This document shows, piece after piece, positions 1-5,178 of a stretch of DNA of 5,183 nt. The stretch comes from Candidatus Aminicenans sakinawicola JGI OTU-1 (lineage in GTDB: Bacteria > Acidobacteriota > Aminicenantia > Aminicenantales > Aminicenantaceae). The stretch covers positions 1 through 5,183 of the forward strand of contig AWNV01000112.1 of NCBI GenBank assembly GCA_000493965.1, read 5' to 3'. Under the pieces are notes generated by a model. The model worked only from the letters and a program-made list of their open reading frames with translations. It was not told the origin of the DNA and did no database searches. The position numbers were made by a program, and so were the translations under genes. Each line of letters begins with the position of its first letter. The stretch's first letter is position 1.

Positions 1-42
1 GTAAAGTTTTCTCTAAACCTTACAGCAGCTTTCCTGAAAAGG

Positions 43-162
43 GAATTCTGTCTTCCACGTCTATGGGATTTCTGCTTTCCATTACCATAGGAATTCTGTC
101 TTCCATTACCATGGGATTTCTGCTTTCCATAGTACTAGGAATTCAGCTTACCATTTACACAT
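43..162. repeat. Five tandem copies of a 24-bp repeat in A-B-A-B-A order
   Basis: The units begin at 43, 67, 91, 115 and 139. Type A starts GAATTCTGTCTTCCA and type B starts GATTTCTGCTTTCCA. The second A (91-114) and first B (67-90) differ at only 3 of 24 positions, while the outer copies are more diverged. Because 24 is a multiple of three, open frames run through the array on both strands. The plus frame gives hydrophobic 8-residue repeats (GILSSITM, GFLLSITI). The minus frame (130 to 20) gives charged ones (MESRNPMV, MEDRIPMV). Neither looks like a known protein and neither has a convincing ribosome binding site, so I read it as non-coding. In the minus direction the array starts 8 bases after the stop of the IS91-type transposase remnant, so it probably lies in the 3' terminal part of that element or abuts it. 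Confidence 0.85.
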
Positions 163-170
163 GGAGGCTC

Positions 171-377
171 TCAGAAATACTCTTCCTTCTCCTCAGCTTC
201 GATCAGAAGTTCCTGCTAGAGAACTCGGGGTGGGGGAGGGCATTCGGCATGAAAAGTGAGCTTGAGAAGAGTGATGTTCCTATCGACGGCCTTATGATTC
301 TCTATGAAAGCGATCACTCTCACCTGGTCACCGCATGTAAGACATATGAGAGGGTCAACTTCATAGGATAGCGTTTC
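171..377 (-). pseudogene. IS91-family transposase, C-terminal remnant
   Basis: Read on the minus strand from about 377, the frame gives YEVDPLICLTCGDQVRVIAF, then IENHKAVDRNI, LLKLTF and PPPPRVL, then a TAG (218-216), and continues in the same frame as QELLIEAEEKEEYF to TGA (173-171). This matches the C-terminal end of IS91/IS801-type HUH (Y2) transposases as I remember it: 'YEVDPLxCPxCGGxMRxIAFIE', a Pro-rich stretch, then 'QQELLxAAEExxEYF'. The CxxC zinc-ribbon pair (CLTC) is kept. The catalytic HUH and tyrosine parts are absent, so the element cannot transpose by itself. The in-frame stop is a single-base change from CAG (Gln). Upstream of about 377 (towards 410) the similarity stops. The plus-strand open frame over the same bases is a shadow. 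Confidence 0.8.
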
Positions 378-388
378 ATACTGTTTTA

Positions 389-407
389 AATAGGGTATGA
401 CCCTATT
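389..407 (+). terminator. Small perfect hairpin followed by a T run, possible terminator
   Basis: AATAGGG (389-395) and CCCTATT (401-407) pair perfectly around a TATGA loop, and a six-T run sits at 413-418. The stem is only 7 bp with three G:C pairs, and four bases separate it from the T run, so it would be a weak intrinsic terminator at best. It lies just before the promoter of the propeller gene and could shield it from readthrough. No intact plus-strand gene precedes it. Confidence 0.25.
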
Positions 408-419
408 CACAATTTTTTA

Positions 420-449
420 TTGACTGGACTTGTTTTTTATGTGTATTAT
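420..449 (+). promoter_or_regulatory. Sigma70-like promoter of the beta-propeller gene
   Basis: TTGACT (420-425, five of six to the -35 consensus) and TATTAT (444-449, five of six to the -10 consensus) are separated by 18 bases. Transcription would start near 455-458. This places the GTG codon at 452 upstream of the transcript start and favours the ATG at 482 as the real start. No operator-like palindrome is seen inside it. Confidence 0.6.
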
Positions 450-465
450 GGGTGATAGAGTCGTC

Positions 466-474
466 AGAGGGTGG
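466..474 (+). promoter_or_regulatory. Ribosome binding site that sets the start at 482
   Basis: The purine-rich AGAGGGTGG ends seven bases before ATG 482 and is a reasonable Shine-Dalgarno match. The in-frame GTG at 452 has no such site and lies before the predicted transcript start. Confidence 0.55.
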
Positions 475-481
475 AAATTTG

Positions 482-1495
482 ATGAAATTGGGGATAAATC
501 ATCATCAACAGAAAAACCTAATTTCTATCGTGTTAAATTTTAATATAATAATAATTCTATTGATTATGAAAGCCATATTTTTTCTTGATTTCTGTTCTAA
601 GGAAAAAGGAATAGTAAACAAAGTTATTGTTTTAGAAAAAGATTTTGAAATAGGATTTTTAGAGGGAGATGAAAATTATATTTTTGGAATTATAACAGAT
701 GTTGAAGTAGACTTATCAGGAAACATTTTTGTCTTAGATAGCAAATTGTGCCAAGTATTGAAATATAATAAATATGGTAAATTTATTCTTAAATTTGGGA
801 AAAAGGGTCAAGGACCAGGTGAATTTAGATATCCGGAATCAATAGTTTTAGATTTGGAGCGTAGTATATATGTGCTTGATACTCCAAAAGTGAAAATCTT
901 TAATAAAGAAGGAAGATTTATTCATTCATTTGACTTTGATTTTTATGGCGTGGATATCGCTATAAACAATAAAGGCAATTTGATAATTTTAGGTGCGAAA
1001 GACAATAAAATTTTTCATACATACGATAGACAAGGAAAATATTTATATTCCTTTGGAAGTTCATTAAATGTTCCTAACGATTTTGCTAAATTCAGAGAAG
1101 CAGATATGTTCAGGACACCTATAAGATTATGGTCAATTAAAAATAGAATTTATTTTATGAATCCTTATAAATATGAAATTTATATTTATGAAAATAGTAA
1201 TTTGAAAGGAGTATTGACAAAAAAATCTTCTGATTATTTAAAGCCGAAATTTAAAGAGGAAGTTCCTGGAGGATATGTAGGCTATATAGCGGATAATTTT
1301 ATTTTTAATAAAGGAAATAATATATTTGTTTCTTATAATGGAAATAAAGCAAATTGGTTAGATATTTATGAAAATGGTGAACTATTAAAATCTTTGGAGG
1401 TAAAAGGAATTCTTAGAGCTATAGATTTTGAAGGAAAATTTTATTTTATTGAAGAAGAAGATTACCCAAAAATAGTTACATATATTCTTAAATAA
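482..1495 (+). CDS. Six-bladed beta-propeller (NHL-like) exported or membrane-anchored protein
   Basis: This is a 337-residue protein when started at ATG 482; an in-frame GTG at 452 would add ten residues but is less likely. Residues 12-37 form a hydrophobic N-terminal segment (IIIILLI, IFF) followed by Cys38. This looks like a signal anchor or lipoprotein signal, but the residues before Cys (L-D-F) do not fit a standard lipobox. Six propeller-blade-like repeats then follow, at roughly 71-115, 116-150, 155-192, 204-248, 268-306 and 309-337. Blades one and two carry the typical signature 'DLSGNIFVLD', 'KYGKFILKFGKKGQGPGEF', 'YPESIVLDLERSIYVLD'. Such proteins act outside the cytoplasmic membrane as binding or scaffold domains; no enzyme motif is visible. 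It stands alone, with its own promoter, between two decayed insertion elements. It is very AT-rich and Lys/Ile/Asn-rich, but the frame is intact. The fold is well supported; the ligand and function are unknown. Confidence 0.85.
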   Translation: MKLGINHHQQKNLISIVLNFNIIIILLIMKAIFFLDFCSKEKGIVNKVIVLEKDFEIGFLEGDENYIFGIITDVEVDLSGNIFVLDSKLCQVLKYNKYGKFILKFGKKGQGPGEFRYPESIVLDLERSIYVLDTPKVKIFNKEGRFIHSFDFDFYGVDIAINNKGNLIILGAKDNKIFHTYDRQGKYLYSFGSSLNVPNDFAKFREADMFRTPIRLWSIKNRIYFMNPYKYEIYIYENSNLKGVLTKKSSDYLKPKFKEEVPGGYVGYIADNFIFNKGNNIFVSYNGNKANWLDIYENGELLKSLEVKGILRAIDFEGKFYFIEEEDYPKIVTYILK

Positions 1496-1538
1496 TGTCT
1501 GAAAATCTGTTCTGTAAAAATTAAAAGTAGACGGTTTG

Positions 1539-1709
1539 TTCTCAGCCGGTATACTTAACTACTTCTACTTCCCCATCTCCACTGCCCAGGTCGAGGGAAT
1601 TAATAACCACATCAAGGTTATCAAACGCAGGGCCTATGGATACCGTGACCTGGATTAGTTTATGCTAAAAATATACAACCTGCATACTAAAAAGTACAGA
1701 TTATCGTGA
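1539..1709 (+). pseudogene. ISL3-family transposase, C-terminal remnant
   Basis: The plus frame reads AGILNYFYFPISTAQVEGIN, NHIKVIKRRAYGYRDLD, TAG (1656-1658), then FMLKIYNLHTKKYRLS and TGA (1707-1709). This is the end of an ISL3-type DDE transposase: the 'VEGINN' motif with the third catalytic acid (Glu, codon 1593-1595), then 'IKxIKRRAYGYRDxxYFxLKI'. The internal TAG sits where family members usually have Tyr, so it is a one-base change from TAT or TAC. Nothing of the first two catalytic Asp regions is present; upstream the frame closes at 1515-1517, close behind the propeller gene. The element is therefore dead and 5'-deleted. The sequence GCTTTGGCGGACC (1725-1737) just downstream could be the decayed right terminal repeat, but I cannot confirm this. 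Confidence 0.8.
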
Positions 1710-1778
1710 TGAACCTAATTAGACGCTTTGGCGGACCAAAATCCTCAATTAAGGCCATATTTTCGGGAAAATAAGGAA

Positions 1779-1828
1779 TGATCTCATTTATTTAGAGTCA
1801 ACTGCGCGGGTCTGATCTTATTTAGACT
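1779..1828. repeat. Pair of imperfect direct repeats in the gap between IS remnant and attC remnant
   Basis: TGATCTCATTTATTTAGAGT (1779-1798) and TGATCTTATTTAGACT (1813-1828) share TGATCT and TATTTAGA-T, with a four-base gap. The second copy is preceded by GCGCGGG. 'GGGTCTGATCTT' resembles the 'GGGGTCAGATCTT' blocks that often flank REP-associated IS200-like transposases, but no such gene is here. The rest of 1710-1834 shows no gene or clear structure. Confidence 0.35.
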
Positions 1829-1834
1829 AAGGAT

Positions 1835-1897
1835 TTTTTGCGAAGCAATAATTTCAGTAATTATCATCAGGTACGAACTTTTTATGCTTTGTTAGGC
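1835..1897 (-). other. Truncated attC-like integron recombination site
   Basis: Read on the minus strand, the stop of the large gene (1937-1939) is followed 39 bases later by GCCTAAC (1897-1891), a perfect RYYYAAC inverse core. After one base comes AAGCATAA (1889-1882). This pairs with TTATTGCTT (1851-1843) with a single extra base, like the L boxes of attC sites with their extrahelical base. Next is CGCAAAAA (1842-1835), which parallels CGCAAGAA before the core of the other site (4719-4712). At that point the other site has GTTAGGC, but here the bases are unrelated (ATCCTTA). The site therefore has its inner boxes and left core but lacks the right core, where recombination occurs. The similarity to the neighbouring site supports the call; the lost core weakens it. 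Confidence 0.45.
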
Positions 1898-1909
1898 GTA
1901 GTGCACTCG
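1891..1909 (+). repeat. Left arm of a 19-bp inverted repeat bracketing the large gene
   Basis: GTTAGGCGTAGTGCACTCG here matches the reverse complement of 4693-4711 at 17 of 19 positions. The first seven bases are the attC core (inverse core on the minus strand). The next twelve lie inside the cassette, between the core and the stop codon. Confidence 0.8.
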
Positions 1910-1936
1910 CATCTGACATCTAGTTCTAATTACTTA

Positions 1937-4648
1937 CTAAATCCAATTTGTATTATCTAAATGGTCACAAATAAACTTCGCCCAAGCGTAAAGCACATAA
2001 TTTACTTGTTTTTTATATGTTTCCGATTTTATATTAGAAGTTAAATCTGATAATGCCTCTCCAAATTCTTTTCTTGTACATTTTGGATGTTCAAAAAAAT
2101 ACTTTCCAGCTTGCTCTACTTTTTTGGTTTTTAGAGCTTCAATTGCAATTGATTTTTCAAATTCCCTTTTTCCAACTTTTTCCAAAATTAAGTTACCCTT
2201 TTTTGTTAAGTATACTCTTTTATCATAATACGTAATTAAACCAATCGACTTTAAGTCATAAAAGGAGTCGTATAACTTTTTAAAGTTATCAATTTTTTGT
2301 TGATCTAAGATGTTACGAAAAACATCAATATCCTTTTTAGGAGCTTTTTGAGGAGTAAAAGTCTCTCGATTATCAAACTGTTGTACTCTGCCAGATCTGG
2401 CATACATTCCCCTTTTTAATCCTACCAATCTATCTTTAATATCTAAGTTTGTAAAGTCAAACCACGTAATAAGGTATTTTGCATAGGTAGTCCATGTTTT
2501 CTCTGTAAATGAAGTTCCTCTGAAAATAGCCTTTAAAGTAGAAACTATTTCTGAAATACTACCGATTTCTTTGTTTTTTAACTCACTTAATTTTAAATAA
2601 GGAGTATACCTCTCAAATTTTTTAGACATATACTTTCTAAAATCACCTTCAGTTGCTGATATCCCCGACTGACTAATCTGGAAGTACTCACCTACTTTCC
2701 GTATTAACCCCACGCTTCTCAATTCACGCAGGATATTATCAAGTGTCCCTATTCCCGGGTGTCTTGGGTGTAGTTTCTTAAGTTCGTCAAAATTAAATTT
2801 CTCTTGATCTCTGAATAGTTTATATACATCAAAGCAAACGCTTACATACTGCCGAAGGATATAACTCTCACCGATTGGAGGAACTTTCTCAGTTACTAAA
2901 TAGTCTCTAAAAATATCCCAATATACGTTATACTTAGTGCCGGATTTTACAACGAGACGATTATTAATTAGTGCAGTTATAATGGGCGCATTAATTTTTT
3001 CATCCACTTCGATTGCATCAAAGAAATTACCGTCGAAAGAACATTTTGCAATGTACTTTAGTGCTCTGATTTCTTCAGGAGACAATCCTTCCACATCATC
3101 TTTAAACAAAGCCTCACAGTTTAAATCTTGTTCAACTAAGTTTTCAATTGTCTTTCCAGCTTGTATTTGCTTATAAGTATGTATACACAGTTTTTTGATT
3201 AACCAAGGGAATCCTTGAGAACTTTCAATCAAACGCCTTTTAAGATCTAAATCTATTGGTTTACCAATAGATTTTTCTAATTGTTTGATAACTCCATTTA
3301 TTTCAGATGGATTAAATTCTCGCATTGAAATACAATGAGCATAATTCTTTGCTTGCTGCCATAGAGGATAGGCTTCATGCTCGATTGATACATTTATTTC
3401 AGATTTCCATGAAAATCCCAGAACGAAATTAGATTTAACCTCATCGACATCAAGTAAAAATTTATGAAATGCTTTGAAGAGCCCTGGCTTTCTGAAAACA
3501 TCTTCAAATTGGTCAAAAATTAAGATCAAAGTTTTATTTTGATGTTTTAAATCCTCAAGTAACTGATGTACCGATTCAGAACCCAATATGTCAAAACTGG
3601 AAGTGATATCCAATTTTGGACAAAAAAGAGTCCTACTCACAAAGTTAGCCTTTTCTGCCTTTTCTATAAGTTTTTTGAATGCCAATGCTACGAAGTTACT
3701 TGATGAAGCACTTCGGGCATCTACTACAAGCACAAAAAAACGCTTACGATAATGCTTATTTTTACTACGTCCCCTTAAATCAGTTATTAAAGAGCTCTTG
3801 CCCCAACCGGACTTTCCATCAATATAAAATACCCTACGGGACGTTTTCTTTGAACTTACTTGATTTAAAAAATTAAATAAATTTGTTCTTAAATCCTTCC
3901 TGCCAATGAAATGTTTGGTTGAAGCGGGAAGATAATCGTACCAATTTTCACTCTCTTGAACTTCAGCAACGGTCTCGCTAAATTCCTGCTCTGTTGTTTC
4001 TTTAACCGCTGATGGGATGGGGAGAAAGTTTAGATCTCTAATTTCCGGGTCAGCATTCTTTAGTTTTTCGATTATATCATTATCTGAAATTAGAGAGGCT
4101 CTCTTAGCATTGTAGACACAAAATTGAGTGGGGATTGTATTTTTCATTAAAATCAATATATAAAAAGTTCCAAAATATGTATATGACAAAATGGTCTTAG
4201 TGATCGTATATTTTATCTTGCTGCGATCTAATAGAGTTATCACTTTTGCACTTTCAAGCAGCTCAAATATTTTATCGGGTCCCCAGAAATATAGATTTGA
4301 ATATTTCTTTTTCCCTTTCATTTCTTCAATCAAACCGGCTACCTGGTGTTCGAATTCTGTGGTTGATATAAAATATCCATAATTTGCTTCCCGATATTCT
4401 ACATTAAAGGCAAATGTTCTTATAGAATCAGAATTAAGTCTCTCTTTTGCCTTACATTCTATATAAGCCGTTTCCGATCTATCCTTATGTTTAGCGATTA
4501 AGTCAATTTCCATACCCGTAAAATTAACCCGTTGTTTAATATCATACCTTTGGTTCTCAAAAATATGGCGAATCAAGTCTTCAAAAAAATCTCCTTTTTT
4601 AGGATCGGATTTTTTTGGGTCAAGTATTATTTTGATTTGTTTTCTCAT
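1937..4648 (-). CDS. Mrr-type nuclease / STAND NTPase fusion, predicted anti-phage defence protein
   Basis: This is a 903-residue cytoplasmic protein. Residues 15-140 form an Mrr-like PD-(D/E)XK endonuclease domain: 'GDFFEDLI' (19-26), 'GMEIDLIA' with Asp49, 'IECKAK' with Glu64 and Lys66, and 'GYFISTTEF' (91-99). All expected catalytic residues are present. A linker with 'HFIGRKDL' (246-253) leads into a STAND-type P-loop NTPase. It has Walker A GKSGWGKSS (278-286), Walker B LILIFDQFEDVF (374-385, Asp379) and a 'QGFPWLI' GxP motif (478-484). A winged-helix-like piece ends in 'YWDIFRDYL' (576-584). Residues 590-903 are helical and winged-helix-like and include a repeated W/Y-rich module (713-732, 875-892). 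In such proteins the C-terminus senses a trigger, NTP binding drives oligomerisation and the nuclease degrades DNA; the trigger here is unknown. AVAST-type defence proteins with an Mrr effector share the N-terminal design, but the long TPR tail is absent. ATG 4648 is preceded by AGGTG at seven bases. It stands alone in its transcription unit. Confidence 0.85.
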   Translation of the reverse strand: MRKQIKIILDPKKSDPKKGDFFEDLIRHIFENQRYDIKQRVNFTGMEIDLIAKHKDRSETAYIECKAKERLNSDSIRTFAFNVEYREANYGYFISTTEFEHQVAGLIEEMKGKKKYSNLYFWGPDKIFELLESAKVITLLDRSKIKYTITKTILSYTYFGTFYILILMKNTIPTQFCVYNAKRASLISDNDIIEKLKNADPEIRDLNFLPIPSAVKETTEQEFSETVAEVQESENWYDYLPASTKHFIGRKDLRTNLFNFLNQVSSKKTSRRVFYIDGKSGWGKSSLITDLRGRSKNKHYRKRFFVLVVDARSASSSNFVALAFKKLIEKAEKANFVSRTLFCPKLDITSSFDILGSESVHQLLEDLKHQNKTLILIFDQFEDVFRKPGLFKAFHKFLLDVDEVKSNFVLGFSWKSEINVSIEHEAYPLWQQAKNYAHCISMREFNPSEINGVIKQLEKSIGKPIDLDLKRRLIESSQGFPWLIKKLCIHTYKQIQAGKTIENLVEQDLNCEALFKDDVEGLSPEEIRALKYIAKCSFDGNFFDAIEVDEKINAPIITALINNRLVVKSGTKYNVYWDIFRDYLVTEKVPPIGESYILRQYVSVCFDVYKLFRDQEKFNFDELKKLHPRHPGIGTLDNILRELRSVGLIRKVGEYFQISQSGISATEGDFRKYMSKKFERYTPYLKLSELKNKEIGSISEIVSTLKAIFRGTSFTEKTWTTYAKYLITWFDFTNLDIKDRLVGLKRGMYARSGRVQQFDNRETFTPQKAPKKDIDVFRNILDQQKIDNFKKLYDSFYDLKSIGLITYYDKRVYLTKKGNLILEKVGKREFEKSIAIEALKTKKVEQAGKYFFEHPKCTRKEFGEALSDLTSNIKSETYKKQVNYVLYAWAKFICDHLDNTNWI

Positions 4649-4655
4649 ATTTACA

Positions 4656-4660
4656 CACCT
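4656..4660 (-). promoter_or_regulatory. Ribosome binding site of the nuclease-STAND gene
   Basis: On the minus strand AGGTG ends seven bases before ATG 4648. Between it and the attC core (4705) there are only about 45 AT-rich bases. A weak promoter pair (TTACCA, 17 bases, TATAGG) can be proposed there, but it would leave almost no leader. As in many cassettes, expression may depend on transcription from outside. Confidence 0.45.
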
Positions 4661-4692
4661 ATATTTTGTCTAATATTGTCTGGTAACTTAAT

Positions 4693-4711
4693 CGAGTGCA
4701 TTTCGCCTAAC
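4693..4711 (-). repeat. Right arm of the 19-bp inverted repeat bracketing the large gene
   Basis: On the minus strand this reads GTTAGGCGAAATGCACTCG. It begins with the attC core and continues 12 bases into the cassette, towards the start codon. The partner is at 1891-1909 (17 of 19 positions). Confidence 0.8.
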
Positions 4712-4788
4712 TTCTTGCGTGTATCTGAATTCGCCAAAGGTGATTTGGGTTCGGGCTTTTAGCCCGAACCAGATATACGCTGTTATCA
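4705..4788 (-). other. attC-like integron recombination site
   Basis: On the minus strand the 84-base site runs from TGATAAC (4788-4782, a degenerate inverse core) to GTTAGGC (4711-4705, a perfect GTTRRRY core). Inside these, GCGTATATCTG (4780-4770) pairs with CAGATACACGC (4727-4717) with one G-T pair over 11 bases. Spacers to the cores are one base (A) and five bases (AAGAA). The central part holds two further hairpins: the perfect 9-bp stem GGTTCGGGC/GCCCGAACC (4748-4770) and CCAAA/TTTGG (4734-4748). It starts 15 bases after the stop of the DUF5655 remnant and ends 56 bases before the next gene, the normal place of an attC. The unequal spacers are unusual. The hairpins alone could be read as a terminator, but no T run follows. 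Confidence 0.6.
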
Positions 4789-4803
4789 GCTATTTGGCTT
4801 TCC

Positions 4804-5067
4804 TCATTTTGAATTCTTCTTATAAGATTGTTTAATAAAACTGATTATGTATTCCAAGTTATCATCATCACTAACTTGCAATTCGTAGTCACACTTTCCC
4901 CAATGACCAATATTTGAAATATCCCGTGCTAAGCCTTTTGAATCATCTAATTCGCCTTTTTTAAGGTTAATCCAAATCTTCAATGCTTTATTGTAACATA
5001 GGTAACATAATGATGTGATGCATCTCCTGCGGGAGTCGATTGTATGATAGACTACCCGCAAGGTCAA
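4804..5067 (-). pseudogene. DUF5655-domain gene, 5'-truncated
   Basis: The open frame of 87 codons could start at TTG 5067, but there is no Shine-Dalgarno site before it. Residues 28-83 fit the C-terminal half of the DUF5655 domain: 'ALKIWINLKKGELDDSKGLA', 'RDISNIGHWGKCDYEL', then 'LEYIISFIKQSY'. The family core 'GHWGxGD' appears here as GHWGKCD. The domain is usually about 110 residues, and the expected first half (with 'YIAYK...NF'-like features) is missing. It is replaced by unrelated residues rich in Arg and Cys (1-26), so only about 4804-4990 looks genuine. DUF5655 has no settled biochemical function; it is found alone or joined to restriction-type domains. Its stop codon lies 15 bases before the attC, as expected for a cassette gene, and the front of the cassette has probably been lost to an insertion or deletion. 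Confidence 0.6.
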
Positions 5068-5091
5068 AAATTAAATTATGGAAATACACAA

Positions 5092-5178
5092 ATGAATTAT
5101 ATGGGAATTAACCATCATAATCAATACTCTGTACTCGTCCAAGATCCACCGCCTAATTTTTTTTCACCTCAAATTTAG
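5092..5178 (+). pseudogene. Possible IS110-type transposase start, truncated
   Basis: The 28-codon frame begins MNYMGINHHNQYSVLV and then loses any likeness before its stop. IS110-family (DEDD) transposases commonly begin 'MxYxGIDxHKxxS', where the Asp is the first catalytic acid; here that position is Asn (AAC, one base from GAC) and the next Lys is also Asn. If real, this is the dead N-terminus of such an element, and the 100 or so bases before it (about 4990-5091) would be its left end, which interrupts the DUF5655 gene. The match covers only about 14 residues, so chance is possible. Nothing else is seen in 5068-5183. Confidence 0.3.

Larger units (their letters stand above)
1835..4710 (-). 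mobile_element. Large integron gene cassette carrying the nuclease-STAND gene
   Basis: The cassette would begin at TTAGGC (4710-4705), just after the crossover G of the attC at 4705-4788. It contains one gene in the same direction and ends in the attC remnant at 1835-1897. Gene start and cassette edge are 56 bases apart, and the gene fills almost all of it, as is usual for cassettes. At about 2.8 kb it is much longer than the common 0.5-1 kb. No integrase gene or attI site is in the window, so whether this is part of a chromosomal array or an isolated relic is unknown. This rests on the two attC calls and is an inference. Confidence 0.5.

Noticed and set aside
43..162. CRISPR array.
   Set aside because: The copies are directly adjacent with no spacers, and no cas gene is present.
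63..371. Plus-strand open frame of 102 codons with hydrophobic repeats at its N-terminus (open to the left edge of the window).
   Set aside because: It runs through a 24-bp repeat array that is open in several frames and then antisense to a clear IS91-type transposase remnant. No ribosome binding site or family likeness was seen.
482..520. The propeller protein begins MKLGINHHQQ, similar to MGINHHNQ at 5101, suggesting a shared IS110-type start.
   Set aside because: Only about six residues agree, the rest of the N-terminus is a normal hydrophobic anchor, and the gene has its own fitting promoter and ribosome binding site.
2053..4382. Several plus-strand open frames of 60-80 codons opposite the large gene.
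   Set aside because: They lie fully antisense to a gene with clear domains, and their products have no recognisable features.
1891..4711. The inverted repeat read as the terminal repeats of a transposon carrying the nuclease-STAND gene.
   Set aside because: There is no transposase inside and no direct target duplication outside; the core heptamers and the adjacent paired boxes fit attC sites better.
4748..4770. GC-rich 9-bp hairpin taken alone as a rho-independent terminator.
   Set aside because: No T run follows on either strand, and the hairpin is nested in a larger paired structure ending in an integron core site.
5150..5156. GCCTAAT, reverse complement ATTAGGC, resembling an attC core and a possible cassette edge for the DUF5655 gene.
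   Set aside because: The essential first G is missing, no paired inner boxes are seen, and the DUF5655 cassette should begin with TTATCAGC to match its own inverse core (TGATAAC).
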